Assembly: GCA_903876875.1 (NCBI GenBank)
Contig: CAIRBT010000012.1
Span: forward strand, 1 to 56,278
From: an uncultured Geobacteraceae bacterium
GTDB lineage: Bacteria; Desulfobacterota; Desulfuromonadia; Geobacterales; Pseudopelobacteraceae
Direction of reading: 5' to 3'
DNA: 56,278 bases
The notes under the pieces are model-generated. The model did not search any database, was not told where the DNA came from, and saw only the letters and a list, made by a program, of their open reading frames with translations. Below, piece after piece: positions 1 to 8,153 of the stretch (positions are counted from its first letter, which is position 1; every line of letters begins with the position of its first letter). Made by a program: the position numbers and the translations under genes.

Positions 1-142
1 AAGTGGCGTAGTGGGCGTTGTTTGGCTAAAAGCATACGGCAGAGGACACTGCAAAACAAATGGGGCTACGTCAGTGACGTAGCCCCATGTTATTTACTGG
101 TCGGGATGACAAGAATTGAACTTGAGAACCCCTGCTCCCGAA
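1..142. repeat. att-type direct repeat, left copy (tRNA-Pro 3' end plus terminator)
   Basis: This copy is identical to 3904-4027 over its first 124 bases, and matches 4028-4045 with two mismatches. Read on the minus strand it holds the 3' 45 nt of a tRNA (98-142: anticodon loop TTCGGGA, T arm, CCA), a terminator hairpin, and the start of the truncated jetD frame. The repeat is already under way at base 1, so it probably extends left of the window. It marks the left boundary of the element at 143-4045. Elements that integrate into tRNA 3' ends leave this kind of duplication. Confidence 0.85.
48..87 (-). terminator. Intrinsic terminator behind the tRNA-Pro 3' end (left copy)
   Basis: The hairpin at 61-87 has arms TGGGGCTACG and CGTAGCCCCA around a short loop. 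On the minus strand it is followed by a T-rich stretch (ATTTGTTTTG). It lies 10 nt after the tRNA CCA end, the expected place for a tRNA terminator. Confidence 0.7.
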
Positions 143-320
143 TCAGGTTTTACGATATCATCCATCTACATCACTTCCCACCCGGTAGACCTTAAGGCAA
201 TAAACTTTTGGTATTAGCCGTTTTTGTGATATAGTCAGCTTCATATTGTCTCACGCGATATCACCCCAGCCAATGCATTTGAGACCACACCAGAGACCAC
301 ACCGGACCACGAGGTTCATT

Positions 321-392
321 ATGCCCGCAAAACGTTTTATTTTCTCCGACAAATATATCGATAGCCTGAAACCCCAAAATAAAATTAATTAA
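321..392 (+). pseudogene. Integrase N-terminal remnant
   Basis: This 23-codon ORF starts MPAKRFIFSDKYIDSLKP and hits a stop at 390-392. It resembles the first residues of the DUF4102/P4-type tyrosine integrases, which commonly begin with a lysine-rich segment of the form 'D..I..LKP'. It sits 180 bp inside the left att repeat, where an integrase gene belongs. The catalytic domain is gone, so it is a remnant. Upstream at about 270-305 is a short direct repeat, GAGACCACACC, in the presumed promoter region. The family call is from memory of integrase N-termini. Confidence 0.6.
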
Positions 393-686
393 CGGGGTTG
401 CTGGTCAGGCCTTCATTTTCTGAAATCTACCCACAAATTCTGCGGATGAACCCTAAAACGCCACGGTAGCCATTTTTTATCGGCCAATCAATATCGAATG
501 GTTCGGAAGCAATTCTCTTACTATGACCTGACACCAATTTTCCCGAACGTTCTATGCCACAAAATACAATAGCTACCCTGCACTTTGAGGTAAAAAATGT
601 CAGAATATCTAATCTGAGCCCAGTAGGTGGCACAACGTCAGCCTCTATATCTACTACCCAAGCGGCACTCCAAGAAACTTATTCTC
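393..686. other. Gap between integrase remnant and restriction gene
   Basis: No gene is recognised here. A 68-codon leftward ORF (427-633) ending in a segment like 'DWPIKNGYRGVLGFI' could be the tail of a decayed gene lying behind the restriction endonuclease, but I cannot assign it. It has no clear ribosome-binding site. Confidence 0.3.
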
Positions 687-1424
687 TTAACTCCGTGCCG
701 CTTCTGCCGCAACATGTCCTGCAAGGGTGGTCACAAAAGTCTTTAACCCTGTCAATTCAGAAAGTTCCTTATATTCTCCCGTACCAGAAGCAGAACGCGG
801 CGACACAATCACGGAAGCCGTCGAATAAAGCTGTTCTTGCATGAGCTTCCGACACATGATGTTATACCGCTCAGCATAGGAAGCCCCGGCAAATTCAGGG
901 AGCAACTTGAAATGAGCGGAAGCATCACGCACAGGGGAGCTGGAGCCTTTGGCGTCCTCAAGCATCATCATCCAGCCAACGAAAGGGCGCGTGTATTCTC
1001 CAAAAGCACCTTCCCGGTATGCGGTCCAGAGGTCATGAGCCGTTCCAATTGCCTCTTCAGCCCTGTTGTTAAAATTGTTACCAAAGGAAGGCCCGACATG
1101 GCTCTTGAACTCCAAAGCCGCGATTAGCCGCCCCTGGTTAATTACCAACATATCCCACAGCTTTGTAGGTCTGAAATACCCCGGCAATGTAAGAACGCGG
1201 CGGGCAAGGTGAATATCGGCATGTTCAAGGCCGTTGGCGTAAACAATATCCTTCACCAAGGCCAGGAAGCCATCCATATTTTTACCTGCTGTGACGCTGG
1301 CTCGTTCGCCCTGGTCTTGCTTGCCGCTCTCAACCTGCTTTTGCCGGGCAGCCTCACGGTTCCCCCAAAATGCTTTTACAGCTTCACGGGCCTTACCTTC
1401 ATAATTCACAAGATCAATCGCCAT
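687..1424 (-). CDS. paeR7IR: Type II restriction endonuclease, PaeR7I/XhoI family
   Basis: The 245-residue product matches the length and character of PaeR7I, an isoschizomer of XhoI that cleaves CTCGAG. Visible hallmarks are an N-terminal '[15 protein letters not shown]' segment and a central '[30 protein letters not shown]' region. The conserved catalytic PD-(D/E)xK-like element there is most likely 'LIAALEFKS' (E and K). A '[16 protein letters not shown]' block follows. The gene starts 6 nt after the stop of the methyltransferase gene, so the two are co-transcribed with the methyltransferase first. That order protects the host when the system enters a new cell. The family call is strong; the exact target sequence is inferred from the family. 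Confidence 0.88.
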   Translation of the reverse strand: MAIDLVNYEGKAREAVKAFWGNREAARQKQVESGKQDQGERASVTAGKNMDGFLALVKDIVYANGLEHADIHLARRVLTLPGYFRPTKLWDMLVINQGRLIAALEFKSHVGPSFGNNFNNRAEEAIGTAHDLWTAYREGAFGEYTRPFVGWMMMLEDAKGSSSPVRDASAHFKLLPEFAGASYAERYNIMCRKLMQEQLYSTASVIVSPRSASGTGEYKELSELTGLKTFVTTLAGHVAAEAARS

Positions 1425-1430
1425 GCTAAT

Positions 1431-3158
1431 CTATTTACCATTTCCGCCAATCGCGGACCTTTCCGGTTGTGACAATTCAAACAATTCAAACGTAGCCCGG
1501 TTGCAAGCCTCAATGTCGTCAGCCTTTGCTGCCTCAATGAGAGCATTTCGCAGTCGCTCGGAAACATCCGACCAACGGGGAACGCGAATCCGCCTGAGAT
1601 ATTGCGCCTGAAAACGCAGATATCCGCCACGCATCTGAGTTGAATAAATCGAAACGAACAGTTTTGCAATACCTGATTGCAGCACCGCCTGGAGAGCTGT
1701 TAAATCCCAATCTACAGAAGTGATGTAGTAAAGATTGTGATGCGGGTATAAGCGCCCGTCTTCATATACAATATGGGCCTTGCCTTTTATGTCAGGGATC
1801 AAGAGCTTATGCTTCCTGGCAATTTCAGGATTTATCCGGTCAATGGTCTTGTACCAGTTCTTGGGATTGTTTTGAGCACAGTTCCTCTTGCTGATTACGT
1901 CCCTTCGACGTTCCAGGTATTCGGCCAATTTGGGGTAATCTGATAGATTTACCAGTGATCCATTGTCATTAAATGGATTTATCACTCCCATTCCCTGCCA
2001 ATCAACTTTCCCGTTTTTTATATCTTTGGTCGTAACAAGTGGAAGTTTGCGGTCAGGCTCTACGTCCAACTCCTCGTAGCTACCGATAAAAGCCTTGTCA
2101 GCTCCCGTTGCGACACCAATTCCAACCTTGCAGCCAGTTTCTTCAAGAGCCGGAAACCTTTTTTCAAGTCGCCGCACAAGTGCCAATTGGTCAAATGAAT
2201 GGAGTATCCACGGTTCGGAGCCGTGCACAACCTTTACAACCTCAGTCACGCCGCTATCAACCACAACCGTAGTATTCTTCAAGGCAGCCGCAAGCTGTTT
2301 CAGGGTTGCCCGGTCTATCGAAGGTCGGTGAGCCAGGCGGGTTGAACCGGGTTTTTCCCGCGTAATGATGGTGATTGCAGGGTAAGCGCTCACTTCCGAT
2401 TGAAAGGCCGCCGTATCAACCATATCGACATAGCATTTCAGGTGGAAACTCTTTGCTACCAGTGCCCGGAGCGGACCGCCATAACGATTTTTCATCCAGC
2501 GATCCGCGCAAATGAAACCGAGTGTTCCGCCCGGTTCCAACAGTTTCAGGCTGCGCTCTATAAAAGGCACATATAAATCAGCCCTGTCGTAAATGGTCTC
2601 AAATCGTTCCCGGTATGCAGCCATAAGTTCATCGGGAATCAGCTCTTGCCGCACGTAAGGAGGGTTGCCAACCGTGAAGGTGAACAGGTGCGGCAACTCC
2701 ACAAGCAGGAAATCACCTTCAATAATCCAGGCCGAAACCAGTTCTCCGGCGTCTTGTAGTGAAACGTCCGAATGTATCAAGAGCTTTAACAACTTCGCCC
2801 TTACTTTCTCGATACTGGCATGATCCACCTCAACCGCCCGTATTGCTTGAGCCAGGTCATCGCACATGCAGGAGCCTTCAAGACGGTTTTTGGCATAGGC
2901 AGACAAAAGGCGTTCAACGGCGACAAGAAGGAAATCTCCATTCCCGATAGATGGCTCAAGCAGGCGAAAATTGTGTAGAGGCTTATCGTCCGTATATCCG
3001 GAAAGATCCAGGATAAACTCAACCGTTTCACGGCGGGTATAAACGGCCCCACGCTCCTTGATTCCGGGAGCAACAACAAGTTTCGGCGGCGGGTATACCG
3101 CAAATAGAGGAAGTTGCCGTCCTTGGTTTATGGTGACATGCTTGTGCAATCCAGGCAT
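1431..3158 (-). CDS. paeR7IM: N6-adenine DNA methyltransferase, PaeR7I type
   Basis: This 575-residue methyltransferase is the partner of the PaeR7I-type nuclease and should methylate the adenine of CTCGAG. Motif I reads [12 protein letters not shown] (about residues 68-79), the SAM-binding site. Motif IV is the catalytic GNPPYVRQE (about residues 165-173), of the NPPY class. The rest resembles Eco57I-type methyltransferases with a C-terminal target-recognition half. A GGAAGAAA sequence precedes the ATG. A promoter would lie in 3159-3308. The gene is the first of the restriction-modification operon. Confidence 0.88.
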   Translation of the reverse strand: MPGLHKHVTINQGRQLPLFAVYPPPKLVVAPGIKERGAVYTRRETVEFILDLSGYTDDKPLHNFRLLEPSIGNGDFLLVAVERLLSAYAKNRLEGSCMCDDLAQAIRAVEVDHASIEKVRAKLLKLLIHSDVSLQDAGELVSAWIIEGDFLLVELPHLFTFTVGNPPYVRQELIPDELMAAYRERFETIYDRADLYVPFIERSLKLLEPGGTLGFICADRWMKNRYGGPLRALVAKSFHLKCYVDMVDTAAFQSEVSAYPAITIITREKPGSTRLAHRPSIDRATLKQLAAALKNTTVVVDSGVTEVVKVVHGSEPWILHSFDQLALVRRLEKRFPALEETGCKVGIGVATGADKAFIGSYEELDVEPDRKLPLVTTKDIKNGKVDWQGMGVINPFNDNGSLVNLSDYPKLAEYLERRRDVISKRNCAQNNPKNWYKTIDRINPEIARKHKLLIPDIKGKAHIVYEDGRLYPHHNLYYITSVDWDLTALQAVLQSGIAKLFVSIYSTQMRGGYLRFQAQYLRRIRVPRWSDVSERLRNALIEAAKADDIEACNRATFELFELSQPERSAIGGNGK

Positions 3159-3308
3159 TTTCTTCCGGCTTTCTCTCTTGAGCTAAATTTGCCCTGCAAT
3201 GTACATCAATTTTGCCCGTGCTGATAGGCATTTTCGTTGCTGATAACGTTGGATGCGCTGGTTCTGATGGTCATGCCGAAACACCGAAAGGGTCTATATT
3301 CTCTTGTT

Positions 3309-3962
3309 CTAAAGTATTCGGTGGATCTTTGTGGAAAGCATGGCTTCTGCAATTAGCATAACTTCCGAATTTTTATCTGCAGTTCGCCTTACCTCCTCAA
3401 TCCGCAGATTATGATTAGGATGCCCGGACATCTCCAGCAAATCTGGCGTCATTAAATGCGGCTTTAGCGTCCGGGTTATGAGTCCCTGGATATAAATGAA
3501 GATTTTGAGCCCACCTTCATCAATATCGCCCCAATGGAGAAAGGGGATATCGGAGGGCAAGGAGGTATCAAGCAATCGCAGAAAACCCGCAATGCCCGGT
3601 GCAGGAAATCCGGCTGTATAAAGAATCAGGCCATTGTCTTGAATCTCCGCAGTGTAGCGATTGAAGCTGGCGAGGTTTTCAATTGTGAGGACGAATTCCG
3701 GCATCTTCTCAGAGCACACTTCCCGGACAGCTTGCGGCGGTAGCCCCACAAATGGCTGAATACCTGCACAGTCAATGAAACGGTCAGTGAGTTTTAGAGT
3801 GACCGGGCCACGAATCAATAAAGGATGGGGAAACTTGACAAGACCCAGTGTCTCCAGGAGCCTGTCGGACGTAGGAAAACGTTGCGAAAAATCGGCTGGT
3901 CGAAAGTGGCGTAGTGGGCGTTGTTTGGCTAAAAGCATACGGCAGAGGACACTGCAAAACAA
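3309..3962 (-). pseudogene. jetD: Truncated Wadjet JetD C-terminal domain
   Basis: The frame encodes the C-terminal half of JetD, the Toprim-like DNA nuclease subunit of the Wadjet anti-plasmid system. Recognisable elements are 'ETLGLVKFPHPLLIRGP', 'PFVGLPPQAV', 'FVLTIENLASFNRY' and 'LHWGDIDEGGLKIF'. The acidic DID and the IEN motif belong to the presumed metal-binding site. Normal JetD is close to 400 residues. Here only about 190 residues remain, and the frame runs upstream into the att repeat (TTG start at 3962). No jetA, jetB or jetC is present. It is a relic broken at the attachment site and unlikely to work. Confidence 0.72.
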
Positions 3963-3990
3963 ATGGGGCTACGTCAGTGACGTAGCCCCA
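3951..3990 (-). terminator. Intrinsic terminator behind the tRNA-Pro 3' end (right copy)
   Basis: This hairpin at 3964-3990 is identical to the one at 61-87, with the same downstream T-rich stretch on the minus strand. Confidence 0.7.
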
Positions 3991-4000
3991 TGTTATTTAC

Positions 4001-4045
4001 TGGTCGGGATGACAAGAATTGAACTTGCGACCCCCTGCTCCCGAA
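4001..4045 (-). other. tRNA-Pro(CGG) 3' fragment (attachment core)
   Basis: On the minus strand the fragment contains loop TTCGGGA with anticodon CGG, the 3' anticodon stem GCAGG, a variable loop, the T arm GCAAG-TTCAATT-CTTGT, acceptor strand CATCCCG, A73 and CCA. The 5' half is missing because the upstream sequence is prophage DNA. A whole tRNA gene should be restored at the far end of the prophage, outside the window. Confidence 0.75.
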
Positions 4046-4074
4046 GTATGAGCTCCTTTGAGCAAACATAGTAT

Positions 4075-5229
4075 TTATGCGGGTTCGGGAGGTGTTATAT
4101 GAACCGACATTACAGAGGCTATCTTTGCCGCCTCTGATTGCAGGTACTCAGCAATGAAGTGAGTATACTCCTGTGTAGTGCGAATATCCTGATGTCCAGC
4201 GAGATCACGCATCGCAGAGACAGGGACTCCAGCCATAAGTCCACTGGTGATAAAACTGTGCCTCATAAGGTGATTGTATATCCTTTTGTCAATGCCCGCT
4301 GAAACGGCTGCCGACTTTAAGCTTTTCTTGATATTAGTGTACGGGCGCTTTGTTTTTGGGTTTAAGAATAAAAAGTCCGCTGGTTGTTTCCCTTCTCCAG
4401 CGCCTTTGAGTGCTTTATGCAGATCCGGTGTTACAATTGGTACAACCCTCGTCTTGTCATTCTTACCCGTTACGATCAGGCAGTTATTTTTGAGATCCAC
4501 GTTTCGCTTCCGCAGTGTCAGAGCTTCGGTCTTACGTAAACCGTTTTGTAACATCAACATGGTAATGGTTCGCTGGAATCCTTCCTTTTGTTGTTCAATC
4601 AACGCTGGTATTTCGGATAAGGCCAGCACAACCTTGCCTTTTGCTTTTTGCTGGTCCTTGCTGAAGCCCTTTGGAAAATCACCAACAGTATATTTTTCTT
4701 CGTCTCGACACCAACGCAGGAATGTTCTGAAATAGTTCAGTTCGATCTGAATTGTTCTTTTACTGACATTTCGTGTTTCGGCAACGCAACGAGTAGCATA
4801 TTCTTCATCAGTTTCAGCATGCCTATCGAGGACACGATCCGCCCTGTGTTTTCTCTGTTTCGGGATAATCAACGTTGCAAGTCGGTCTGCTTTATATGGT
4901 TCATAATCGCTGTTACGAAGATATGAGATATACTTGTTGCCCAGGTACGGAATAAGACGTTTGAAAGCCGCATTACATTCAGTGTGGGTTTTAGGCTTCA
5001 TATTCGTCTGGTGCCATGTAAAGAAGCTGTCCAGTAGATCTATTACTTTGATACGGCCATTATTGTCTGGTTGCAGGCCACGCAATTCACGCTCAAAAGC
5101 GAGGGCTCGTGCTTCAGTGCCTTCGTATGGGATGTACTCCGTTGGCTTGTAGGTCTTGGAACCTTTGCGGCCATGACTGATGATGATGTACCACCAGCCT
5201 TTTTTTGTTGGATGCGGTTTTATTGACAT
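4075..5229 (-). CDS. int: Tyrosine site-specific integrase
   Basis: This 384-residue phage integrase catalyses insertion and excision at the tRNA-Pro attachment site. The N-terminal arm-binding and SAM-like core-binding domains span about residues 1-190. The catalytic domain shows Arg I in NGLRKTEAL (about residue 235), the HxxR box in NHLMRHSF, a second His in LAGHQDIRTTQEY, and the nucleophile Tyr of that last motif. All catalytic positions are intact. Its stop lies 30 bp from the attachment repeat. It is the last gene of the leftward operon, directly abutting the HTH gene at 5230. Confidence 0.93.
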   Translation of the reverse strand: MSIKPHPTKKGWWYIIISHGRKGSKTYKPTEYIPYEGTEARALAFERELRGLQPDNNGRIKVIDLLDSFFTWHQTNMKPKTHTECNAAFKRLIPYLGNKYISYLRNSDYEPYKADRLATLIIPKQRKHRADRVLDRHAETDEEYATRCVAETRNVSKRTIQIELNYFRTFLRWCRDEEKYTVGDFPKGFSKDQQKAKGKVVLALSEIPALIEQQKEGFQRTITMLMLQNGLRKTEALTLRKRNVDLKNNCLIVTGKNDKTRVVPIVTPDLHKALKGAGEGKQPADFLFLNPKTKRPYTNIKKSLKSAAVSAGIDKRIYNHLMRHSFITSGLMAGVPVSAMRDLAGHQDIRTTQEYTHFIAEYLQSEAAKIASVMSVHITPPEPA

Positions 5230-5547
5230 TTACGAAAGCACCTTTGCATGGTTTAACAAGACCGATAGACGCTGGTCGTCAAGCTTATACATTATGTCGA
5301 TAATGGCTATGCGCGGATCATCGTATTCCATCAATAGCGTATGTAATGGAACTTCAAAATATGCAGATAGCCGCTCAAGACTTTTGTATGTAGGTACTTT
5401 ATGCGGGTAGGTAGCCCATTCATGGATTGAGGTTGATGGCGCACCCATTTCACGAGCTAATATATTATAGCCATTTTTCTTGACTGGTGCATGGCTTTCG
5501 CTGCCACCGCCTACAGCATCTTGAATTAGTTTTTGATAGCGCTTCAT
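5230..5547 (-). CDS. Small HTH regulator upstream of integrase
   Basis: The 105-residue protein has an N-terminal helix-turn-helix-like region: 'NILAREMGAPSTSIHEWATYPHKVPTYKSLERLSAYFEV', with the alternating hydrophobic pattern and spacing of Xre-type domains. The C-terminal part is helical and hydrophobic. The stop touches the integrase start, so the two are probably translated together, and it may control excision or integrase expression. A decayed second copy of its first eight codons (MKRYQKLI) lies at 6158-6184. Confidence 0.7.
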   Translation of the reverse strand: MKRYQKLIQDAVGGGSESHAPVKKNGYNILAREMGAPSTSIHEWATYPHKVPTYKSLERLSAYFEVPLHTLLMEYDDPRIAIIDIMYKLDDQRLSVLLNHAKVLS

Positions 5548-5927
5548 GGCTTTTTCACCCTCCCGGTTAGAAACACCGCGGCAAGACCGGTTATGGCTGT
5601 AACAGCAATAATAGCACCTGCTTTGGGTTGACCGTTCGCGGCGACATATCCACCAGCGCCAATACCGGCAAGGCCAATCAGAAGAGCAAAGATTTGTCCT
5701 ACAAGTTGCTGGATAAAGACGAGGGTGTTAATACGCTTGTTTTCGCTGCGCCGAAATTCTGCCTCGGCTTGCGTTTGGGTAATGACCCAATCTACGGCAT
5801 CAGGTTTGAAGGTGTGAAGGTGCTCAAGCTGTGCCACCGGCAATATAGGACTGTCGATTTCGTGCTGCTGCACAGTCAATTCACCGTCTTTGTGGGTTAC
5901 TTTAGCGGTGGTTGATTTGTTTCCCAT
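5544..5927 (-). CDS. DUF2335 inner-membrane protein
   Basis: The 127-residue protein matches DUF2335. It has a polar N-terminal part with the signature 'HLHTFKPDAVDWVITQTQAEAEFR' (about residues 36-60), followed by two predicted membrane helices (about 75-95 and 102-120) with glycine-rich packing. Members are common beside phage and mobile-element integrases, but their function is not established. The gene overlaps the next gene by 4 nt, in one leftward operon. Confidence 0.78.
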   Translation of the reverse strand: MGNKSTTAKVTHKDGELTVQQHEIDSPILPVAQLEHLHTFKPDAVDWVITQTQAEAEFRRSENKRINTLVFIQQLVGQIFALLIGLAGIGAGGYVAANGQPKAGAIIAVTAITGLAAVFLTGRVKKP

Positions 5928-6096
5928 GTGATTGCACCTTTTTACGCAAGGAGCCGGTTATCTGTGCGGCGTCTTTGCGCAGGTTTTTGGCATCCTGGGC
6001 AAAGGCTCCGCGTTGCGGCCTTACGTAGTCGTTTTCCGGGCATATCACAAGGATTTTACGGGCACCTGATAGTATGTTTTTAAGTAATCGTCCCAT
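5902..6096 (-). CDS. Small basic hypothetical protein
   Basis: This is a 64-codon ORF, rich in Lys and Arg, overlapping the start of the DUF2335 gene by 26 nt. A weak AGGA lies before the ATG. No family is recognised. Its position upstream of DUF2335 in the same operon is the main support. Confidence 0.45.
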   Translation of the reverse strand: MGRLLKNILSGARKILVICPENDYVRPQRGAFAQDAKNLRKDAAQITGSLRKKVQSHGKQINHR

Positions 6097-6157
6097 GAAT
6101 CCTATATACCCTTTTTTTGTTTTTTATTACAAATTATATTTTTGTGCGGTACGAAAT

Positions 6158-6184
6158 TTAGATGAGTTTTTGATAGCGTTTCAT
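6158..6184 (-). pseudogene. Eight-codon remnant of the HTH gene
   Basis: The leftward ATG at 6184 is preceded by GAGGTG and reads MKRYQKLI, then stops. The same eight residues begin the HTH protein encoded at 5547. This is a duplicated 5' end left by recombination. Confidence 0.5.
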
Positions 6185-6197
6185 AGAGACACCTCAA

Positions 6198-6347
6198 CTA
6201 TTTGCATACGAATGTTGGCTCAGCAGAAGTCGGTATGCCGGTAATAACAGCAGCAGATTGGGGCACACCCATTGTGTAGATGGTATCCAAAACCACTGAA
6301 AGCAATATTAAAAGTTTTATTATTTTAAAATCACACTCCGTGTACAT
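6198..6347 (-). CDS. Possible 49-residue membrane or secreted peptide
   Basis: The ORF starts directly after the stop of the gene at 6348 (TAGATG), which suggests translational coupling. It begins MYTECDFKIIKLLILLSVV, a basic stretch then a hydrophobic segment like a signal anchor. No homologue is recognised and the ribosome-binding site is weak. Confidence 0.35.
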   Translation of the reverse strand: MYTECDFKIIKLLILLSVVLDTIYTMGVPQSAAVITGIPTSAEPTFVCK

Positions 6348-6734
6348 CTATTTTTTGCAACCAATCAGATACGCTATTGCAGCATAAATTAAAGCCGGAA
6401 TACCTAATAACAGTAATGGCTGGAACACAAATCCAAGTAGGGTTGGTAAAACGCCCAAAACAATTATTCCATTATAGTTTCTGCTTTTGTCCTCCGAATT
6501 GCTGCGCTCGATATAGAGTGTTGTTCTTAATCCAATATTTTTAAGAAGCAATAACGTATTTGAATCGGCTTGGTATTTTTGGCAGCATTGATCCCCGTAT
6601 TTGTAATAACCACTAGAGTTAAATTTATCGACATTGAGTGCATAGTCACTGCGCCCACAGTTGGGGCAGTGAAAATAAACAGACCAAACCTCGCACCCTA
6701 TTTTGGATATTTCAAAGGCACCCGCGTCATACAT
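6348..6734 (-). CDS. Zinc-ribbon membrane protein of the immunity region
   Basis: The 128-residue protein has a CPNCG half-ribbon (about residues 24-28) with a second Cys pair in GDQCCQKY. A C-terminal hydrophobic pair of segments ends in 'LLLLGIPALIYAAIAYLIGCKK' and is likely membrane-embedded. A GGAG sequence precedes the ATG. The first 15 codons (MYDAGAFEISKIGCE) are repeated exactly in front of the second repressor (7645-7690), so this gene marks one edge of a duplicated module. Its function is unknown. Confidence 0.65.
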   Translation of the reverse strand: MYDAGAFEISKIGCEVWSVYFHCPNCGRSDYALNVDKFNSSGYYKYGDQCCQKYQADSNTLLLLKNIGLRTTLYIERSNSEDKSRNYNGIIVLGVLPTLLGFVFQPLLLLGIPALIYAAIAYLIGCKK

Positions 6735-6740
6735 TTAAAC
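6689..6740. repeat. 52-bp direct repeat, copy 1
   Basis: Identical to 7645-7696. It covers the start of the zinc-ribbon membrane gene and its leader. Weaker similarity continues to 6768/7724, reaching the stops of the two repressor genes. Confidence 0.9.
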
Positions 6741-6766
6741 CATCCTCCAACCAAGCCGCTTCATTT

Positions 6767-7174
6767 CTACCCGAAGTTCATAACCTTGCAGTTTGGTTCC
6801 CCTGTCCCGCTTGTCTCTGATTTCTCTTCCAAACCTCTCAACCCCGCCACCATTCTTAAAGCACACCCTTTGTCTGATTCATTCAGATTTCGATACGCCT
6901 TTAACAAATCTCTTTCATCCGCACACAGCGCCGCCGGTTGACATAGTGTTGATGGCTCAGAAACAACCCCCTCTGACTCATCAATTACAGAATCGATACT
7001 AACCCCAATGCGCCGTAGCGCACATAGACTCTCCCACCCCGGTTTCTTTTTATCCTTTTCATAGTCAACAAGTGTGCTAGCGCCTATTCCTAGTAGCGCA
7101 ACAAACTGCTTACCATTCAAGTTTTTCTGCTTTTTTATACCTTGAATTATTTCGCCTAAAGTTCTATTCGCCAT
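6767..7174 (-). CDS. Xre-family repressor 1
   Basis: The 135-residue protein has an Xre-type HTH at the N-terminus ('KQFVALLGIGASTLVDYEKDKKKPGWESL', about residues 19-47). A short C-terminal region contains 'ERDLLKAYRNLNESDKGCALRMV'. That tail motif (YRNLNESDK) recurs in repressor 2. The 26-bp promoter repeat at 7212-7237 lies 38 bp upstream. It is likely a phage repressor that acts on the repeated operators. No peptidase domain for RecA-dependent cleavage is visible. Confidence 0.8.
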   Translation of the reverse strand: MANRTLGEIIQGIKKQKNLNGKQFVALLGIGASTLVDYEKDKKKPGWESLCALRRIGVSIDSVIDESEGVVSEPSTLCQPAALCADERDLLKAYRNLNESDKGCALRMVAGLRGLEEKSETSGTGEPNCKVMNFG

Positions 7175-7209
7175 TGCGCATTTTTCTCTTGACTCGATTC
7201 GTTATTGTG

Positions 7210-7313
7210 AATTATAAATATCGTGCGTCACACAAAACCATCACGGTAACCGGGAGGTCTTTATGCAGGAAGGAATTGCCGCCATCGCAGATATCACTGC
7301 AGCTATGGCGGCT
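7210..7313. repeat. 104-bp direct repeat, copy 1
   Basis: Identical to 8154-8257. It carries the leftward promoter repeat plus the 3' end of the small membrane-protein gene found intact at 8185-8478. Here it has replaced the 3' end of repressor 2, whose last residues are read from this repeat. Confidence 0.92.
7212..7237 (-). promoter_or_regulatory. Leftward promoter/operator repeat A
   Basis: On the minus strand the site reads TTTTGTG, then TGACGCAC, then GATATTTATAA. Here it is followed by T, giving a perfect TATAAT -10 box. GTG-N5-CAC forms an inverted pair. Repressor 1 starts 38 bp downstream. Four copies exist. Confidence 0.65.
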
Positions 7314-7621
7314 TTGTCCGATTCGTTTAGATTTCGATATGCCGCCAATAAGTACTGTTCGTCTTGAGGCAGTGGCTTTGGTTGGCATGGTTCCGATAAT
7401 TCAGCAACTTTAACAGACACGCCTTTTTCTTCACCGGTCATCAACCACCAAGGATCAACATCAAAGTGTCTGCAAATGAGAACAATGAACTCAACAGAAA
7501 TGGTTCGCTTGCCAGTAACGTAGTTGCTTACGGTATTATTCGGAAGACCAAGACGCTTTGAAAAACCACGTCCGGTCATTCCCTCCATTAATTTTTTAAC
7601 CCTGTCTCCAATTGTGAGCAT
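7241..7621 (-). CDS. Xre-family repressor 2, 3' end replaced by repeat
   Basis: The HTH domain runs 'LTIGDRVKKLMEGMTGRGFSKRLGLPNNTVSNYVTGKRTISVEFIVLIC', followed by 'FDVDPWWLMTGEE', a common connector in CI-like repressors. The region up to 'AAYRNLNESDK' parallels repressor 1. Beyond that the frame enters the 104-bp repeat and reads 'AAIAAVISAMAAIPS', which belongs to a different gene. The native start is probably ATG 7621, because its leader resembles that of repressor 1. The open frame extends to 7690 through a copied start of the zinc-ribbon gene, making an accidental longer form. It may still bind DNA. Confidence 0.72.
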   Translation of the reverse strand: MLTIGDRVKKLMEGMTGRGFSKRLGLPNNTVSNYVTGKRTISVEFIVLICRHFDVDPWWLMTGEEKGVSVKVAELSEPCQPKPLPQDEQYLLAAYRNLNESDKAAIAAVISAMAAIPSCIKTSRLP

Positions 7622-7644
7622 TTTTTCTTGACTTGTCCCCAAAG

Positions 7645-7696
7645 CCTCGCACCCTATTTTGGATATTTCAAAGGCACCCGCGTCATACATTTAAAC
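7645..7696. repeat. 52-bp direct repeat, copy 2
   Basis: Identical to 6689-6740. It supplies the start codon and first 15 codons of the zinc-ribbon membrane gene, fused in frame to the leader of repressor 2. Confidence 0.9.
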
Positions 7697-7722
7697 AACC
7701 CTCCATCCAAGCCGCTTCAATT

Positions 7723-8118
7723 CTATGTAGACTTCTTCTCTTGAAAGTTTAAGACCCACCCGCCGTCTGGATCTAATGAAGATGGCGGTTCTTTGCTGAA
7801 ACCTTGCGCTACCCGCAACAGGGTATCACGCTGATCTTCGCAAATAGATCCCCATAACGTAATTATTTCAGAAAGTCTTGAATCGTATTTATCTGCCGTA
7901 CCATTGCTTTCTATGCAAACGCCATGCTTTAAACCCTTTCCAGTTTTTTGAAATTGCTCAAAGGACAATATTAAAAACTTACCGGGCTCTTTTTCGCTTC
8001 TTTCTACAGAACCTAGAAACCCAAAAGAAACATCAAGCGTGGCCGCAAGCGCCTTTAAAGAAAGCTTTTTGCTCTTCCTGAACCTGCGTAAATTTTCCCC
8101 AAAAGACAAATTATTCAT
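7723..8118 (-). CDS. Xre-family repressor 3
   Basis: The 131-residue protein has a classical N-terminal Xre HTH: 'SFGENLRRFRKSKKLSLKALAATLDVSFGFLGSVERSEKEP' (about residues 5-45). The C-terminal region is unlike repressors 1 and 2 ('ITLWGSICEDQRDTLLRVAQGF'). The promoter repeat at 8156-8181 lies 38 bp upstream. It is the outermost of the three stacked repressors, so it is plausibly the one in use. Its left and right flanks are the same repeated sequences that flank repressor 1. Confidence 0.8.
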   Translation of the reverse strand: MNNLSFGENLRRFRKSKKLSLKALAATLDVSFGFLGSVERSEKEPGKFLILSFEQFQKTGKGLKHGVCIESNGTADKYDSRLSEIITLWGSICEDQRDTLLRVAQGFSKEPPSSLDPDGGWVLNFQEKKST

Positions 8119-8153
8119 AGCGCAACTTTTTTATTGATTTTTGTTCTTAAAGC

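Larger units (their letters stand above)
3904..4045. repeat. att-type direct repeat, right copy; prophage end beside integrase
   Basis: This is the second copy of the 142-bp repeat. It separates the restriction-modification element from the prophage. The integrase gene begins 30 bp to its right, so this is the attachment site flanking the large prophage. Identity to the left copy stops at 4045 in the anticodon loop region of the tRNA, which places the cross-over core within the 3' half of tRNA-Pro. Confidence 0.85.

Noticed and set aside
4001-4045. A complete tRNA gene at the attachment site
   Set aside because: Only the 3' 45 nt are present; upstream sequence cannot complete the anticodon stem or the D and acceptor arms. 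The same holds at 98-142.
3775-4071. Rightward ORF of 98 codons containing an MTRIELATP stretch
   Set aside because: It is the reverse reading of the tRNA-Pro 3' end and its terminator, a well-known source of false proteins.
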